Shown: piece after piece, positions 9,303 through 18,796 of the stretch
How positions within the stretch are numbered: position 1 is the stretch's first letter
How the letters are laid out: each line of letters starts with the position of its first letter
Translations under genes and position numbers: made by a program
DNA from: Colwellia psychrerythraea
Lineage (GTDB): Bacteria; Pseudomonadota; Gammaproteobacteria; Enterobacterales; Alteromonadaceae
Reading direction: 5' to 3'
NCBI RefSeq assembly: GCF_000764185.1
Contig: NZ_JQEC01000054.1
Coordinates: forward strand, 62,001 to 126,000
DNA length: 64,000 nucleotides
Notes under the pieces: model-generated
Database searches by the model: none
Seen by the model: only the letters and a program-made list of their open reading frames with translations
Told to the model about the DNA's origin: nothing

Positions 9303-10682
9303 TTATGATTCGGCTTTGTTCCACAAATTTTGATTTGCTTTTATCGAGAAAAATTCATTGGCATGCCAGCAACGAGGTAATAAATCTAATTCCTGACGTT
9401 CTTGCGAGTTAGAGCTTAATAGCTCCAATATTTCGTTTAATCTGTCTTTACTCAAGGTAGCTAATTTCTTTGCCGTTTGAGGGAAATAAAGGTTACTGTT
9501 ATTTTTTATAATACTATTTTGACCATAACCTATAAAAGTGAGTTTACGTGTGGTCATACGACAAATAGGTTGCTCAGGTTTTTCTGGGTATAGGTTATTT
9601 ACAATAGCATATTCATAACAATCACCTTGTTCACCAAAATCTCCTAACGGCATATACACAATACCAAAACCTTGCGGGAACATGCCGGTAATTTTATAAA
9701 AAGCATCAACTACACTCTGTGCACAAGCGCCCAGCTCTGCATTTTTATTTAACACCTGAAACACTTTCGGTAGTAATTTGTAATTATAACTAGCTTTAGT
9801 TGACAAAATAATTGAAGTATAAATTTGCGGTACTTTTAAAATATTACCAATGCTATTCTTTGGATTAACGCTACTTTTTAATAGCTGTTTGATAAAGGAA
9901 AGTTTGCCTTGCTCGTCGACGAGAAACTGATCCCGTTCGGCCTTAGTATTGCCAACAAAAGTCGGTAACCCAACCCCTTCACTAAGGTATTTAAGTGTTT
10001 CACGATAATTAATTTGTAGCAGTTCTTTTCGCTCTTTCATCTCTAATGTACGAAAAGGGTCTAATTTACCATCCCCTCCTAAAAGTATTGTTTGAGCTTT
10101 AGGGTGGTAATTGCCAACATCTTGTAAAAGCGCTGCCATAATCAGTGGGATTTTTACCTGTGCGCAAAATCGCTGGTGGGCTTGGCTATCGTGGCTGGAA
10201 AAATCAATATATTGCTCAGGAGAAACATCAGTTAAAAATTTATTTATGTAGGGCTCTACCATTTGACCATCAATAATTAAACGGTCAAGCAAACGCAGGC
10301 ATAATACTGCTTTATATATCGACTTACTTTTCTCATTAGTGATAGCAACACGCTTGCCTTCGCTAGGACTAATCAGCTGTATAGTGCCAAGGAATTGTGC
10401 GGATTTCCGGTTGTTTTCAGCGTAACTATCCCCTTCTGCCAGTTCGATAATTAAGAGTGCTATAGACAATAAGCTCGAATGGCGTTCTGTACGTTGCATT
10501 TGTTCAAGCGCAGAACCTTCTGTAGTTTTCTTCTCATCTGACTTTCGAAATTCTTCTTGCTCAAAGTAGTCGATAGCGCGATCTAACATAGAGTCTTTAA
10601 CAGCACTTCGCCCGTAAACTTTTGCTAACAAATGGTTAATTTGTCGAGTGTAATGTGTTTGGTTTGGTGAGTCTTTAGCCAT
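9303..10682 (-). CDS. Uncharacterised protein with a degenerate HD-like region
   Basis: 459 residues, soluble, no signal peptide. Around residues 180-200 it reads LIMAALLQDVGNYHP, which resembles the second helix of HD/HD-GYP phosphohydrolases (HDIGKxxHP) but with Q in place of the metal-binding His. Further helices (KERKELLQINYRETLKYL) fit an HD-type fold. If so it is probably not a working cyclic-di-GMP phosphodiesterase and may sense or bind a ligand. The N-terminal part about 45-100 is rich in charged residues. I do not recognise a named family. The gene is probably co-transcribed with the membrane protein that follows. Confidence 0.6.
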   Translation of the reverse strand: MAKDSPNQTHYTRQINHLLAKVYGRSAVKDSMLDRAIDYFEQEEFRKSDEKKTTEGSALEQMQRTERHSSLLSIALLIIELAEGDSYAENNRKSAQFLGTIQLISPSEGKRVAITNEKSKSIYKAVLCLRLLDRLIIDGQMVEPYINKFLTDVSPEQYIDFSSHDSQAHQRFCAQVKIPLIMAALLQDVGNYHPKAQTILLGGDGKLDPFRTLEMKERKELLQINYRETLKYLSEGVGLPTFVGNTKAERDQFLVDEQGKLSFIKQLLKSSVNPKNSIGNILKVPQIYTSIILSTKASYNYKLLPKVFQVLNKNAELGACAQSVVDAFYKITGMFPQGFGIVYMPLGDFGEQGDCYEYAIVNNLYPEKPEQPICRMTTRKLTFIGYGQNSIIKNNSNLYFPQTAKKLATLSKDRLNEILELLSSNSQERQELDLLPRCWHANEFFSIKANQNLWNKAES

Positions 10683-10763
10683 TGCATCGCTGAAGGGAAT
10701 AAATAAGAACTATCATGCTAGTAAAAATAGTTAAAAGCAATAGTTAGAGAGAGGGCTGTTACC

Positions 10764-10856
10764 ATGATGAACAAATTAATTGATTTCATTAACTTATTCA
10801 TCATAGTTATTACACTTTATTTACTTATAAGATTAATCCCAGCAGCAATTAATTAG
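10764..10856 (+). CDS. Small membrane peptide, 30 residues
   Basis: The ORF begins with two consecutive ATG codons (10764, 10767), has AGAGAGG 9 bases upstream, and codes for a single hydrophobic helix (IDFINLFIIVITLYLLIRL) followed by IPAAIN. It lies in the gap between the HD-like gene and metL, on the opposite strand, and its stop overlaps the metL stop by 4 bases. The good RBS and clean transmembrane pattern support a real gene; no homologue is known to me. Confidence 0.5.
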   Translation: MMNKLIDFINLFIIVITLYLLIRLIPAAIN

Positions 10857-13399
10857 TTTATGCCTTTAATTTTCACTTGATTTTGTTTATGAGCAAGTTG
10901 CTGACACACCTTCACAAGATCAGAATGTAAACCGCCAGCAGTGACATCTCTACCGGCACCTGGGCCACGAATAATTAATGGGTTATCTTGGTACCAATGA
11001 CTACTGATTTGAAAAATATTGTCACAAGGCGTTAAATTGGCAAAAGCATCACTCTGCGGCAAAACCTCTAAACTAACCTTTGCACTAACACCTGATACAT
11101 TATTATGCTGAAAACGAGCCACATAACGAATGCAGGCATCTTTACTGTTCGCTTGAGATAAAGCATTGGCAAAATATTCATCTAACTCATTCGCTCTAGC
11201 TAAAAAGTCATTGGTTGATAATGACTGCAAAGCTTCAGGCACTAAATTTTGACAATCAATGTCGTCTAATGCTAATTCAAAACCTGCCTTTCTCGCTAAA
11301 ATTAATAATTTACGCTGTACATCTCGACCCGATAAATCTTCTCTAGGATCTGGCTCAGTAATACCTTGTGCGAGGGCATTTAATAACAGCTCTGAAAATT
11401 TGGAACTACCGTCATATGTTTCAAACAACCAAGACAATGTACCTGAAAATATGCCTGATAACTCGCTGATGTTATCACCACTTTGACGTAAATCATCAAT
11501 AGCGTAGTTGATAGGTAAACCAGCACCTACAGTGGTATTTCCTAACCATATACTATTATTGCTATCGGCAGTATTGACTAAATTATTATAATGCTCAGTA
11601 CTACTTGAAGCAGCCCATTTATTAGCTCCAATAACATGAATACCTAAAGCGAAAATCTTTTCATACAATAAGCTAAAGTCTTCACTTGGGGTAATATCAA
11701 CAACAATTAATTCGTCGTATGGGTGATGAGTCAACCAAGAAAGAAGCTGCTCACTATCATAACTTTGAGCTTCTTGAGTAAATAATGAGGTTGCTTGGTT
11801 AACATCAATACCATCGTTATTGATCAAGGCTTTTTTCGATGAAAGCAAACCAACAAGATGCAAGTTTTCTAAAGCATATACTTTATTAAGTTGCGTGGGT
11901 AATAACTCTAAAAAGCGTTCACCTATATTACCCATACCAGCAACAACTAAACCTATGTTGCGGGCATCTTTAGTTATCTCATGGTGCACTGTATTTAATA
12001 ATTCGATTGAACAGGGCTCTGGCAATATAGCTATAACGCTATGATTATTATCGCTACTAACTAAGTTTAATGGCTTTGCATTTTTTAGTGAGCGTTTAAA
12101 ACGTGCTCGAATATCGCCACGTTCAGCTACTCTATGGCCTACGGTTGCAATAATAGCGACTGGTTTAAAGCTAATTTCAACGTCATGGCTTGCCAACCAT
12201 TGACTCAACGATTTTTGTTGTGTCTGTGTGATGACCATGAAACCTTTTTGGTCATCCATACATATAGGAGCAAACTCTGCCTTCGCCTTGACCGCCGCCT
12301 CGCCAATAAAACTCACTGATTGTGCGAGCAACAAATCGTTCAAATACGTTACTGATAATTCTTGTTTAGCTATCTGACCAAACTTACCAATTTCAGTACC
12401 ACTAACTTGTGCATCAAAGCTACTAGCAACATGTAAGTGAGTATGATGTTCACTTAAAGGGTTAATCAGCGGCAATAAAGTTTTTGCGTGCAAAACAGGG
12501 TTACCTAAGCGGCCTAATTCTTTCGCTACTCCATTGGGTAAACGATTGAGTTTTCGAGCACTAGGAACCACACGTGGATCAGCACTATAAATGCCATCGA
12601 CATCTGTCCACAAGGTCACATTACCCGCAGCGACTAAAGAAGCAATAATAGTGGCAGAGTAATCACTGCCATTTCGCCCCAAAGTACAGCTATTACCACG
12701 AATATCTTTACTGATATAGCCAGTGATTACCGCTAATTTACCAAACTGACGTCTTTGTCTTAGCTGTGCAGCGCTTGTCGCTGTATCTACTACGCAGCTT
12801 TGTTCATTATCAATAACCAGAAAATCACGCGCATCAATACTATTACTTGGACACACTTGCTCATTAAGTAGTGCTGACAGTAATCTTGCTGACCACACTT
12901 CACCTAAAGCTAAAATATCATTGTGGTATTGAACAATATCTCCCGCTAACCACAGAGTTAATTGCTCAATATCTTTCTTTAGTAGCTGTAATAGCTGTTT
13001 AGTATTTTTAGTATTTAATAGCTCAGTAATTAATTGCCCTTGCTGTTGCGATAACTCAGCGATTGCTTGCGTTAATTCATCGCTTTTTTGTGTTAATTGT
13101 GCAGAAATAGCTTGCTCAACTAGAGAATAAACAGCAAATAAACTGTCGGTAGTTTTACCATTAGCAGAAACCACAACAATATCGTTTAATTGACAATTTT
13201 CACGAATTATTTCAAGAGCGCGTTTAATACACTGAGGTGTTGCTAATGAACTGCCACCAAACTTATGCACTTGTATAGCATGCTTAGCTAGTTTATTTTG
13301 AGTGCTAACGTCAGCCATAAATTCATGCTCGGTAGCTGCATTACTTGGTACTGATTTATTTTCATTGACCTTATTTAGCTTAATATTTTCTTGTGTCAT
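10853..13399 (-). CDS. metL: Bifunctional aspartokinase / homoserine dehydrogenase II
   Basis: 848 residues. Aspartokinase part about 40-330 (VHKFGGSSLATPQC, GRNGSDYSATIIA); a linker with decayed ACT-like sequence; homoserine dehydrogenase part about 480-845 (NAD motif VVAGMGNIGERF; GTLSWLFETYDG). It catalyses the first and third steps from aspartate towards methionine and threonine. ThrA has the same domain order, but the position next to metB and the divergent metJ argues for the methionine-regulated MetL. The N-terminus is about 30 residues longer than E. coli MetL. 101 bases separate it from metB and hold a 14-base tandem repeat. Confidence 0.93.
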   Translation of the reverse strand: MTQENIKLNKVNENKSVPSNAATEHEFMADVSTQNKLAKHAIQVHKFGGSSLATPQCIKRALEIIRENCQLNDIVVVSANGKTTDSLFAVYSLVEQAISAQLTQKSDELTQAIAELSQQQGQLITELLNTKNTKQLLQLLKKDIEQLTLWLAGDIVQYHNDILALGEVWSARLLSALLNEQVCPSNSIDARDFLVIDNEQSCVVDTATSAAQLRQRRQFGKLAVITGYISKDIRGNSCTLGRNGSDYSATIIASLVAAGNVTLWTDVDGIYSADPRVVPSARKLNRLPNGVAKELGRLGNPVLHAKTLLPLINPLSEHHTHLHVASSFDAQVSGTEIGKFGQIAKQELSVTYLNDLLLAQSVSFIGEAAVKAKAEFAPICMDDQKGFMVITQTQQKSLSQWLASHDVEISFKPVAIIATVGHRVAERGDIRARFKRSLKNAKPLNLVSSDNNHSVIAILPEPCSIELLNTVHHEITKDARNIGLVVAGMGNIGERFLELLPTQLNKVYALENLHLVGLLSSKKALINNDGIDVNQATSLFTQEAQSYDSEQLLSWLTHHPYDELIVVDITPSEDFSLLYEKIFALGIHVIGANKWAASSSTEHYNNLVNTADSNNSIWLGNTTVGAGLPINYAIDDLRQSGDNISELSGIFSGTLSWLFETYDGSSKFSELLLNALAQGITEPDPREDLSGRDVQRKLLILARKAGFELALDDIDCQNLVPEALQSLSTNDFLARANELDEYFANALSQANSKDACIRYVARFQHNNVSGVSAKVSLEVLPQSDAFANLTPCDNIFQISSHWYQDNPLIIRGPGAGRDVTAGGLHSDLVKVCQQLAHKQNQVKIKGIN

Positions 13400-13437
13400 C
13401 TCTTGGCCTACTCAATTGTGACGTTGCTATCATAATT

Positions 13438-13485
13438 GCTTATGTATATGTGCTTATGTATATGTGCTTATGTATATGTGCTTAT
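13438..13485. repeat. 14-base tandem repeat between metB and metL
   Basis: Three exact copies of GCTTATGTATATGT (13438-13479), followed by a partial fourth. It is intergenic within the metB-metL operon. Such arrays can change copy number by slippage; any effect on expression is speculative. Confidence 0.9.
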
Positions 13486-13500
13486 TTGAAGCGGTAATAA

Positions 13501-14667
13501 TTACAATTGGCTTTGTGCTAAACCATGCGATAAGTCTGTCAAGATATCTTCAACATCCTCTATACCAACCGAAATACGTACTAAAGATTGGGTTATGCCT
13601 GCTTCTAACTGATCGGCTATTTCCATGCCCGCATGCGTCATAGTTGATGGATGACTTATTAAACTCTCAACACCACCCAATGATTGCGCCAAGGTAAATA
13701 TCTGAAGGTTATTAAATAACTTCTTAACCGCTTCAACGCCACCTTTAACTTCGAAACTTAACATAGCGCCATAACCAGCTTGTTGTTTTGTCGCTATTTC
13801 ATGACCTGGATGCTCTGGGAAACCAGGGAAATATACCGCGTCAATTGCGTCATGGTTTTGCAAAAAATCAGCAACTTGTAAGGCATTTTCTTGATGTTGC
13901 TTCATTCGTACAGGTAAAGTTTTTAAACCACGTAAAGCTAAGAAACTATCAAAAGCACTGCCAGTTATACCAATACAGTTTGCCCACCACGCTAACTTCT
14001 CACCTAACTCTGCAGTTTTGGTAACTAAAACACCACCAACAACATCACTATGACCATTAATATATTTAGTGGTTGAGTGAAAAACAATATCAGCGCCAAG
14101 CGTTAAGGGTTGTTGTAGTGCAGGCGATAAGAAAGTGTTATCAACCGCGACTAATGCACCAACTGCGTGACAAACTTTGGTTACTTCTTCAATATCTACC
14201 AAACGCAACAAAGGGTTACTCGGACTTTCAAGTAGAACAAGTTTGGGTTTGTGTGCTAAGGCATTATCAAGTGCTTGTTGATCATTTTGGTCAACAACGA
14301 TTAGTTTAAACTGACCACGTTTAGCTAAATGGGTAAATAATCTAAAACTGCCACCGTAACAATCATGTGGGATAACAACCGTATCGTCAGTTGATAATAA
14401 CTGACAAATTAAATGCACTGCCGCCATGCCCGTGCTGGTAACAATACCAACACTGCCTTGCTCTAAATCCGCTATAACTTGTGCAAACGTCGCTCGTGTT
14501 GGGTTACCGGTGCGAGAATAATCAAATTGACGTTTATCATTAAAACCTTTTAATGAATACGTACTAGATAAATGGAGAGGAGCAACCACTGCGCCATGGT
14601 GTTCATCAGTATTAATACCAGCTCTTACTGCCGAAGTAGTAATATTACTTATTTTTTCAATCGACAT
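13501..14667 (-). CDS. metB: Cystathionine gamma-synthase
   Basis: 388 residues, the usual length for the Cys/Met metabolism PLP enzymes. The PLP lysine is in STTKYINGHSDVVGG at about residues 196-210, and YSRTGNPTR and the SLGGVESLISHP block are present. It makes cystathionine from O-succinylhomoserine and cysteine. The family also contains cystathionine beta- and gamma-lyases; the metB call rests on the metL and metJ neighbours. GGAGAGA lies just before the start codon. The promoter region contains MetJ boxes. Confidence 0.93.
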   Translation of the reverse strand: MSIEKISNITTSAVRAGINTDEHHGAVVAPLHLSSTYSLKGFNDKRQFDYSRTGNPTRATFAQVIADLEQGSVGIVTSTGMAAVHLICQLLSTDDTVVIPHDCYGGSFRLFTHLAKRGQFKLIVVDQNDQQALDNALAHKPKLVLLESPSNPLLRLVDIEEVTKVCHAVGALVAVDNTFLSPALQQPLTLGADIVFHSTTKYINGHSDVVGGVLVTKTAELGEKLAWWANCIGITGSAFDSFLALRGLKTLPVRMKQHQENALQVADFLQNHDAIDAVYFPGFPEHPGHEIATKQQAGYGAMLSFEVKGGVEAVKKLFNNLQIFTLAQSLGGVESLISHPSTMTHAGMEIADQLEAGITQSLVRISVGIEDVEDILTDLSHGLAQSQL

Positions 14668-14760
14668 TTAGTTCTCTCCGTTAATTATTTAGCACTCAAA
14701 CGTTATTATTTTCCACCTATTTATTAATAAGTGTATCAGCAAATAGCATGTTTTACGTTT

Positions 14761-14784
14761 AGATGTTTGGACGTCTATAACTCT
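14761..14784. promoter_or_regulatory. MetJ operator 1 (three adjacent met boxes)
   Basis: Consecutive 8-base units AGATGTTT, GGACGTCT and ATAACTCT resemble the met box AGACGTCT, with the middle one matching 7 of 8. MetJ binds cooperatively to two or more adjoining boxes. The position is about 95 bases before the metB start, so it is most likely the metBL operator. Confidence 0.75.
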
Positions 14785-14816
14785 AAACACTTTAATTAAA
14801 TGGGTCAAGTAATTTT

Positions 14817-14832
14817 AGACATCTAAACTTCT
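14817..14832. promoter_or_regulatory. MetJ operator 2 (two adjacent met boxes)
   Basis: AGACATCT (7 of 8 to the met box) is followed directly by AAACTTCT. It lies about 80 bases before the metJ start and 33 bases from operator 1, so it is a likely site of MetJ autoregulation. Confidence 0.7.
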
Positions 14833-14911
14833 ACTTGACTGGTTTTTTGCAACAGGTAAAATCTACACTATTACATTATCGAATACGTTATAACAATACA
14901 GAGGAATATCC

Positions 14912-15241
14912 ATGGCTAAGTGGAATGACGAGTACATAAATCCCTATGCTGAACACGGTAAAAAAAGTGAACAGGTAAAAAAAATCACCGTATCTATTCC
15001 TTTGCGCGTATTAAAAGTATTGACTGATGAGCGAACTAGGCGTCAAGTAAACAACTTACGTCATGCGACTAATAGCGAATTGTTATGTGAAGCTTTCTTA
15101 CATGCATTTAGTGGCCAGCCTTTACCTGATGATGAAGACTTAGCAAAAGATAATAATGAGAAGTTACCAGCCAGTGTTAGGCGCTTGCTTGAAGCTAAGG
15201 GCATTACCGACTTTAGCGCTTATGAAGTAGATGATGAGTAA
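14912..15241 (+). CDS. metJ: Methionine repressor MetJ
   Basis: 109 residues, typical for MetJ (about 105). The ribbon-helix-helix DNA-binding strand [20 protein letters not shown] is at about residues 22-41, followed by [20 protein letters not shown], which is almost invariant in the family. MetJ with S-adenosylmethionine represses methionine genes. AGAGGA precedes the ATG. It is divergent from metB with met boxes between, as in Enterobacteriaceae. Confidence 0.98.
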   Translation: MAKWNDEYINPYAEHGKKSEQVKKITVSIPLRVLKVLTDERTRRQVNNLRHATNSELLCEAFLHAFSGQPLPDDEDLAKDNNEKLPASVRRLLEAKGITDFSAYEVDDE

Positions 15242-15270
15242 CCTTCATTAGCTCATTTTAATAATTCAAC

Positions 15271-15299
15271 AAAGGTACTTATGAAAGTGCCTTTTTTAT
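15271..15299 (+). terminator. metJ: Terminator after metJ
   Basis: The hairpin AAAGGTACTT / AAGTGCCTTT (one G-T pair) with loop ATGA is followed by six Ts, 30 bases after the metJ stop. Confidence 0.75.
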
Positions 15300-15690
15300 T
15301 GCCTAAAAATGCAAACCGTCAAAGCAAAATTTACTGTTAAGCCATTAAAATAGCCCATCAAGGTCAATAACATAACAATTAAGCTAGGCCATAACGTTTA
15401 AGTGCTAACTAGTTGCTCTAAAACGTACAAGTTCACTTCTACTTCCTTGCTAATCAATGGCTTCCCTTGTCTCTACTAAGATAACTTTCATCATTGTCCT
15501 GATGAAAAGCCATAATGACAAAAACCTTCCGTATTGCAACTAACAAATCAAGTAACTTATTCACTTAGTTTTATATATTGTTCTTCCGTCAAGCAGAGGC
15601 TTAAAAACAAGTAAATATGCTAATATGTAACTTAATAGTCCATATTTCTTTGATAGTGATTTAACACCTCTTGCTACCTAGGCCAAAAAT
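15300..15690. other. Gene-free stretch of about 390 bases before the diguanylate cyclase
   Basis: No convincing ORF. The only structure seen is a perfect 8-base inverted repeat with a 6-base loop (TTTCATCA / TGATGAAA, 15486-15507). It presumably contains the promoter and leader of the following gene. Confidence 0.6.
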
Positions 15691-16971
15691 TTGAGCATTA
15701 AAAAAAATACCACTACTGCTGCTAACCACATCACAAGCCAAGTATTAGATAATATAGATTCGTTTATATATACCAAAGATTTGTTAGGTAAGTATACCTA
15801 TGCCAACCAAGCTGTACTAAAGCTCTTTGGAAAAAAACTCGATGAAGTTATTGGTTTTGACGATAGTCATTTTTTTGATTTAGCACTTTCTACTCAATTA
15901 AAAATAAATGATCACATAGTCATGGAACAAGGCATTAGAGTCGAAAATGAAGAAAGTAATTATATAAAATCAATCAATGAAACACGCATATATCGTGTTG
16001 TTAAAAAGCCACTGCTCGATGAAAGTGGTGTGATAAATGGTATGTGCGGAATTTCAACAGATATCACCGCAGAAAAAGCACTTCAAGATCAGGTGGTAGA
16101 ACAAAAATATCTATTAGACAGTATTTTAAACAATATAGACGCACACGTTTATATGAAAGATGCCGAACGTACCTTCCTATACGTCAACACTCAAGTAGCA
16201 CAACTATTTGGTGATAAAGCAGAAAATATTATCGGCAAAAAAGATATGGAGGTACTACCAAAAGAGATTGCCGATCATTTTTATCAATCAGATAGTTTAG
16301 TGTTCTCGAGCAACAAAAAACAAATAATTGAAGAAACCGCTACTGATGATGAAGGCGCTATACATCACTATATCAGTACTAAAATCCCCTTATTACAACC
16401 AGGAAAACTACCTGCTTTAATTGGTTTCTCAAGTGAGGTAACTGAGTTGTTTGAGCTTAAAGAAAAATTCAAGCAACTAGCGAATACTGACCCGCTAACC
16501 AATTTATATAATCGACGTTATTTCATTAAAGAAGCAGAAAAAGAGTACCAAAGAGCAAAACGTTATTCGCTTTCAATGACCCTCATCTCAATTGATATTG
16601 ACCACTTTAAAAGTATTAATGATAAATTAGGACACCCTGCTGGCGATCAAGTATTAATTGAAGTGGCAAAGCAGCTTAAAGTGAGTTTACGACAACCCGA
16701 TATACTAGCACGAATTGGCGGAGAAGAGTTCTCTATCCTTTTACCTGAAACGCCCAAGTGTGCAGCAATGGCCTTTGCAGAACGTATTCGTAAAGAGCAA
16801 AATGATTTGTGTATTACGGGAAGCTGGCAAGGAACAATAAAGCTTTCTGTTAGTGTCGGTGTATCTAGCTTTAATGCCAATGATGAAGCATTCGATGTTT
16901 TATTTTCCCGTGCCGATAAAGCCCTCTATCAAGCAAAAAACTCTGGCAGAAATAAAGTTTCCTATCTATAA
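15691..16971 (+). CDS. PAS-PAS-GGDEF diguanylate cyclase
   Basis: 426 residues, no membrane segment. PAS domains lie at about 15-130 and 140-255, and the GGDEF domain at about 260-425 with the active-site signature GGEEF. An inhibitory site RQPD lies exactly five residues before it, so product inhibition by c-di-GMP is expected. It should make c-di-GMP from two GTP in response to a signal bound by the PAS domains; the ligand is unknown. The start is TTG with AGG about 9 bases upstream; the first ATG in frame would cut into the first PAS domain. It stands alone between metJ and the convergent ABC operon. Confidence 0.9.
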   Translation: MSIKKNTTTAANHITSQVLDNIDSFIYTKDLLGKYTYANQAVLKLFGKKLDEVIGFDDSHFFDLALSTQLKINDHIVMEQGIRVENEESNYIKSINETRIYRVVKKPLLDESGVINGMCGISTDITAEKALQDQVVEQKYLLDSILNNIDAHVYMKDAERTFLYVNTQVAQLFGDKAENIIGKKDMEVLPKEIADHFYQSDSLVFSSNKKQIIEETATDDEGAIHHYISTKIPLLQPGKLPALIGFSSEVTELFELKEKFKQLANTDPLTNLYNRRYFIKEAEKEYQRAKRYSLSMTLISIDIDHFKSINDKLGHPAGDQVLIEVAKQLKVSLRQPDILARIGGEEFSILLPETPKCAAMAFAERIRKEQNDLCITGSWQGTIKLSVSVGVSSFNANDEAFDVLFSRADKALYQAKNSGRNKVSYL

Positions 16972-17001
16972 AAAATGCCAATACTTAGATATTGGCATTT
17001 T
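16972..17001. terminator. Bidirectional terminator between cyclase and ABC operon
   Basis: Perfect 12-base arms AAAATGCCAATA / TATTGGCATTTT with a 6-base loop, with T-rich sequence beyond. It begins directly after the cyclase stop codon and serves the convergent ABC permease gene as well. Confidence 0.88.
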
Positions 17002-17033
17002 ATTTTAATCATTTCGCTAAGCTTTGCTGATTA

Positions 17034-17939
17034 CTACGACTCTTGTTTATTCACCCTAACCCAATAAGTAGCAAATAATAGTCCTGCTGAGACTAATGCA
17101 GTGCGGTAATCGATTTGTGCAAGTACGGCTTGTAAAGGCGCCCAACGTACAGAGCCTACATCATTAGCATCAGTAACTACCTTATCTGGCGTAATAGAGA
17201 AGTAATCACCAATAAAGTGGCCAAAGAAAGGTTGCGATAATTGTAAATAATGTACCACAATGGCTTCAATAATTAACAATACAACTATCGGTAATACCGC
17301 CCATAAAAATGGCGCTTTCTTCGCATAAATAGAGGTTAACATTAACCAAGAGTATAATGGTAACAACCATATTGCTGCTGGTATCATAGTTAGCCAAATT
17401 GAACCTAAGCCACTAAAAATTTGAGCACTTGACCATACACCCCATAATGAAATATCAAAACCTATCGATAAAATCACCGTGCCAATAAACGCCAGCAATA
17501 AGCCACCAACAAACAACACGGTCGCGGCAGAATAAAAGATAGTTGGGATAACAATAGCACCGGTTAATAACTTACTAATGATTGTAACTTCGTCAGATAC
17601 TGGTAGCGAACGCCAAAACATTACCGACTGATCTCGCCTCTCATCGTATAAACAAGTGACAAAGTAATATAATTGCACAATAAAACCCACTAAGACAAAA
17701 GGAATAAATAATGCAGCAGTAGCGACAAAGAATACTTTTGTTAAGCCTTGCGTATCTTGCGACTCACTTAAGTGCTTCAGACCTGCTAATACCTCTGACA
17801 TATCAAGACCATTAAGCAATAAACTTAACAGCGGAATTAAAATAAACACACCGGCCAAACAAATAGGTACCCACTTCAACATGCCGTTGAATTCCCATAA
17901 CTCTTTTTTAATTGAGGCTTTCATTATTGACGTATTCAT
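17034..17939 (-). CDS. ABC-2 type transporter permease
   Basis: 301 residues from the ATG at 17939, which has AAGGAG 8 bases upstream and overlaps the ATPase stop as TAATG; a TTG two codons earlier is less likely. About six membrane segments. It is an ABC-2 permease of the kind that pairs with a YtrB-like ATPase under a YtrA-type GntR regulator. The substrate is unknown; such systems often respond to cell-envelope stress or peptide antibiotics. Confidence 0.8.
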   Translation of the reverse strand: MNTSIMKASIKKELWEFNGMLKWVPICLAGVFILIPLLSLLLNGLDMSEVLAGLKHLSESQDTQGLTKVFFVATAALFIPFVLVGFIVQLYYFVTCLYDERRDQSVMFWRSLPVSDEVTIISKLLTGAIVIPTIFYSAATVLFVGGLLLAFIGTVILSIGFDISLWGVWSSAQIFSGLGSIWLTMIPAAIWLLPLYSWLMLTSIYAKKAPFLWAVLPIVVLLIIEAIVVHYLQLSQPFFGHFIGDYFSITPDKVVTDANDVGSVRWAPLQAVLAQIDYRTALVSAGLLFATYWVRVNKQES

Positions 17940-18796
17940 TAGCAAGTCTCCTTATTCATTATACCGACAAACACATCAGCCAAGCTAGGCACGGTTACCT
18001 TACCTAAACCCCGCAGTGTTGCTTTATCTTGATTATCAAATAACATGGTAGTTAAACCCATCATGCTATTTTTAAACAAGGGTTGTAACTCATCAGCTTG
18101 TGGTAATTGTTCACTGGTTACTGCCACTAAATTAAAACGCTGTCTTATATCATCTGTGCTTTGAGCAAGTACAATCTTACCGTCTTGTATAAAAGCTACG
18201 TCAGTTAAGATATGTTCAATTTCTTCAATTTGATGAGTAGTAATAACAATGCATTTGTCTTCCGTATAAAAATCTTCCAACAAGTGGCTATAAAACTGAC
18301 GGCGAGTCAAAATATCTAAACCTAAAGTTGGTTCATCTAAAATTAGCACCTTGGCATCAATGGCTAAAATAAGCGCCAAGTGTAATTGCGCTACCATACC
18401 TTTAGATAATGCTTTTACTTTATCATTCACTTCAATGTTGGTTTTAGCGAGAAACTCTTGTGCCTTTTTAATGTCAAAGTTCTCATGGATATCTTGCATA
18501 TAACTTAATGCTTGCGAGACTTTTAACCATTTTGGTAAAATCGCAACATCAGCAATATAGGCGACATCTTTAAGCATGTTAACGCGATCTTTTCTCGGGT
18601 GGTGCCCTAGAACACTGATATCACCTTCATAGTCAGTTAGTCCTAAAACTGCTTGTAGACAAGTAGTTTTACCTGCACCGTTGGGGCCAACTAAGCCGAC
18701 AATTTGTCCGGCATTCAGTGATAAATTTACCCCCGACAATACTTTTTTATTGCCAAATGATTTATTTAAGTTCGAAATTGAAATGAGTGAGCTCAT
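17939..18796 (-). CDS. ABC transporter ATP-binding protein
   Basis: 285 residues. Walker A GPNGAGKTT at about residues 37-45, Walker B VLILDEPTLGLD at about 149-160, and H-loop ITTHQIEEIE are present; the signature LSKGM is slightly degenerate. It energises the ABC-2 permease encoded just after it, with a 1-base overlap. It overlaps the GntR regulator upstream by 4 bases, so the three genes form one operon. Related to YtrB and CcmA-like exporters; substrate not deducible. Confidence 0.9.
   Translation of the reverse strand: MSSLISISNLNKSFGNKKVLSGVNLSLNAGQIVGLVGPNGAGKTTCLQAVLGLTDYEGDISVLGHHPRKDRVNMLKDVAYIADVAILPKWLKVSQALSYMQDIHENFDIKKAQEFLAKTNIEVNDKVKALSKGMVAQLHLALILAIDAKVLILDEPTLGLDILTRRQFYSHLLEDFYTEDKCIVITTHQIEEIEHILTDVAFIQDGKIVLAQSTDDIRQRFNLVAVTSEQLPQADELQPLFKNSMMGLTTMLFDNQDKATLRGLGKVTVPSLADVFVGIMNKETC

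Noticed and set aside
13438-13485. CRISPR-like array
   Set aside because: Direct head-to-tail 14-base units with no spacers; a simple tandem repeat.
15486-15507. 8-base inverted repeat before the cyclase as a terminator
   Set aside because: No T run and the metJ terminator is already at 15271-15299; function unclear.
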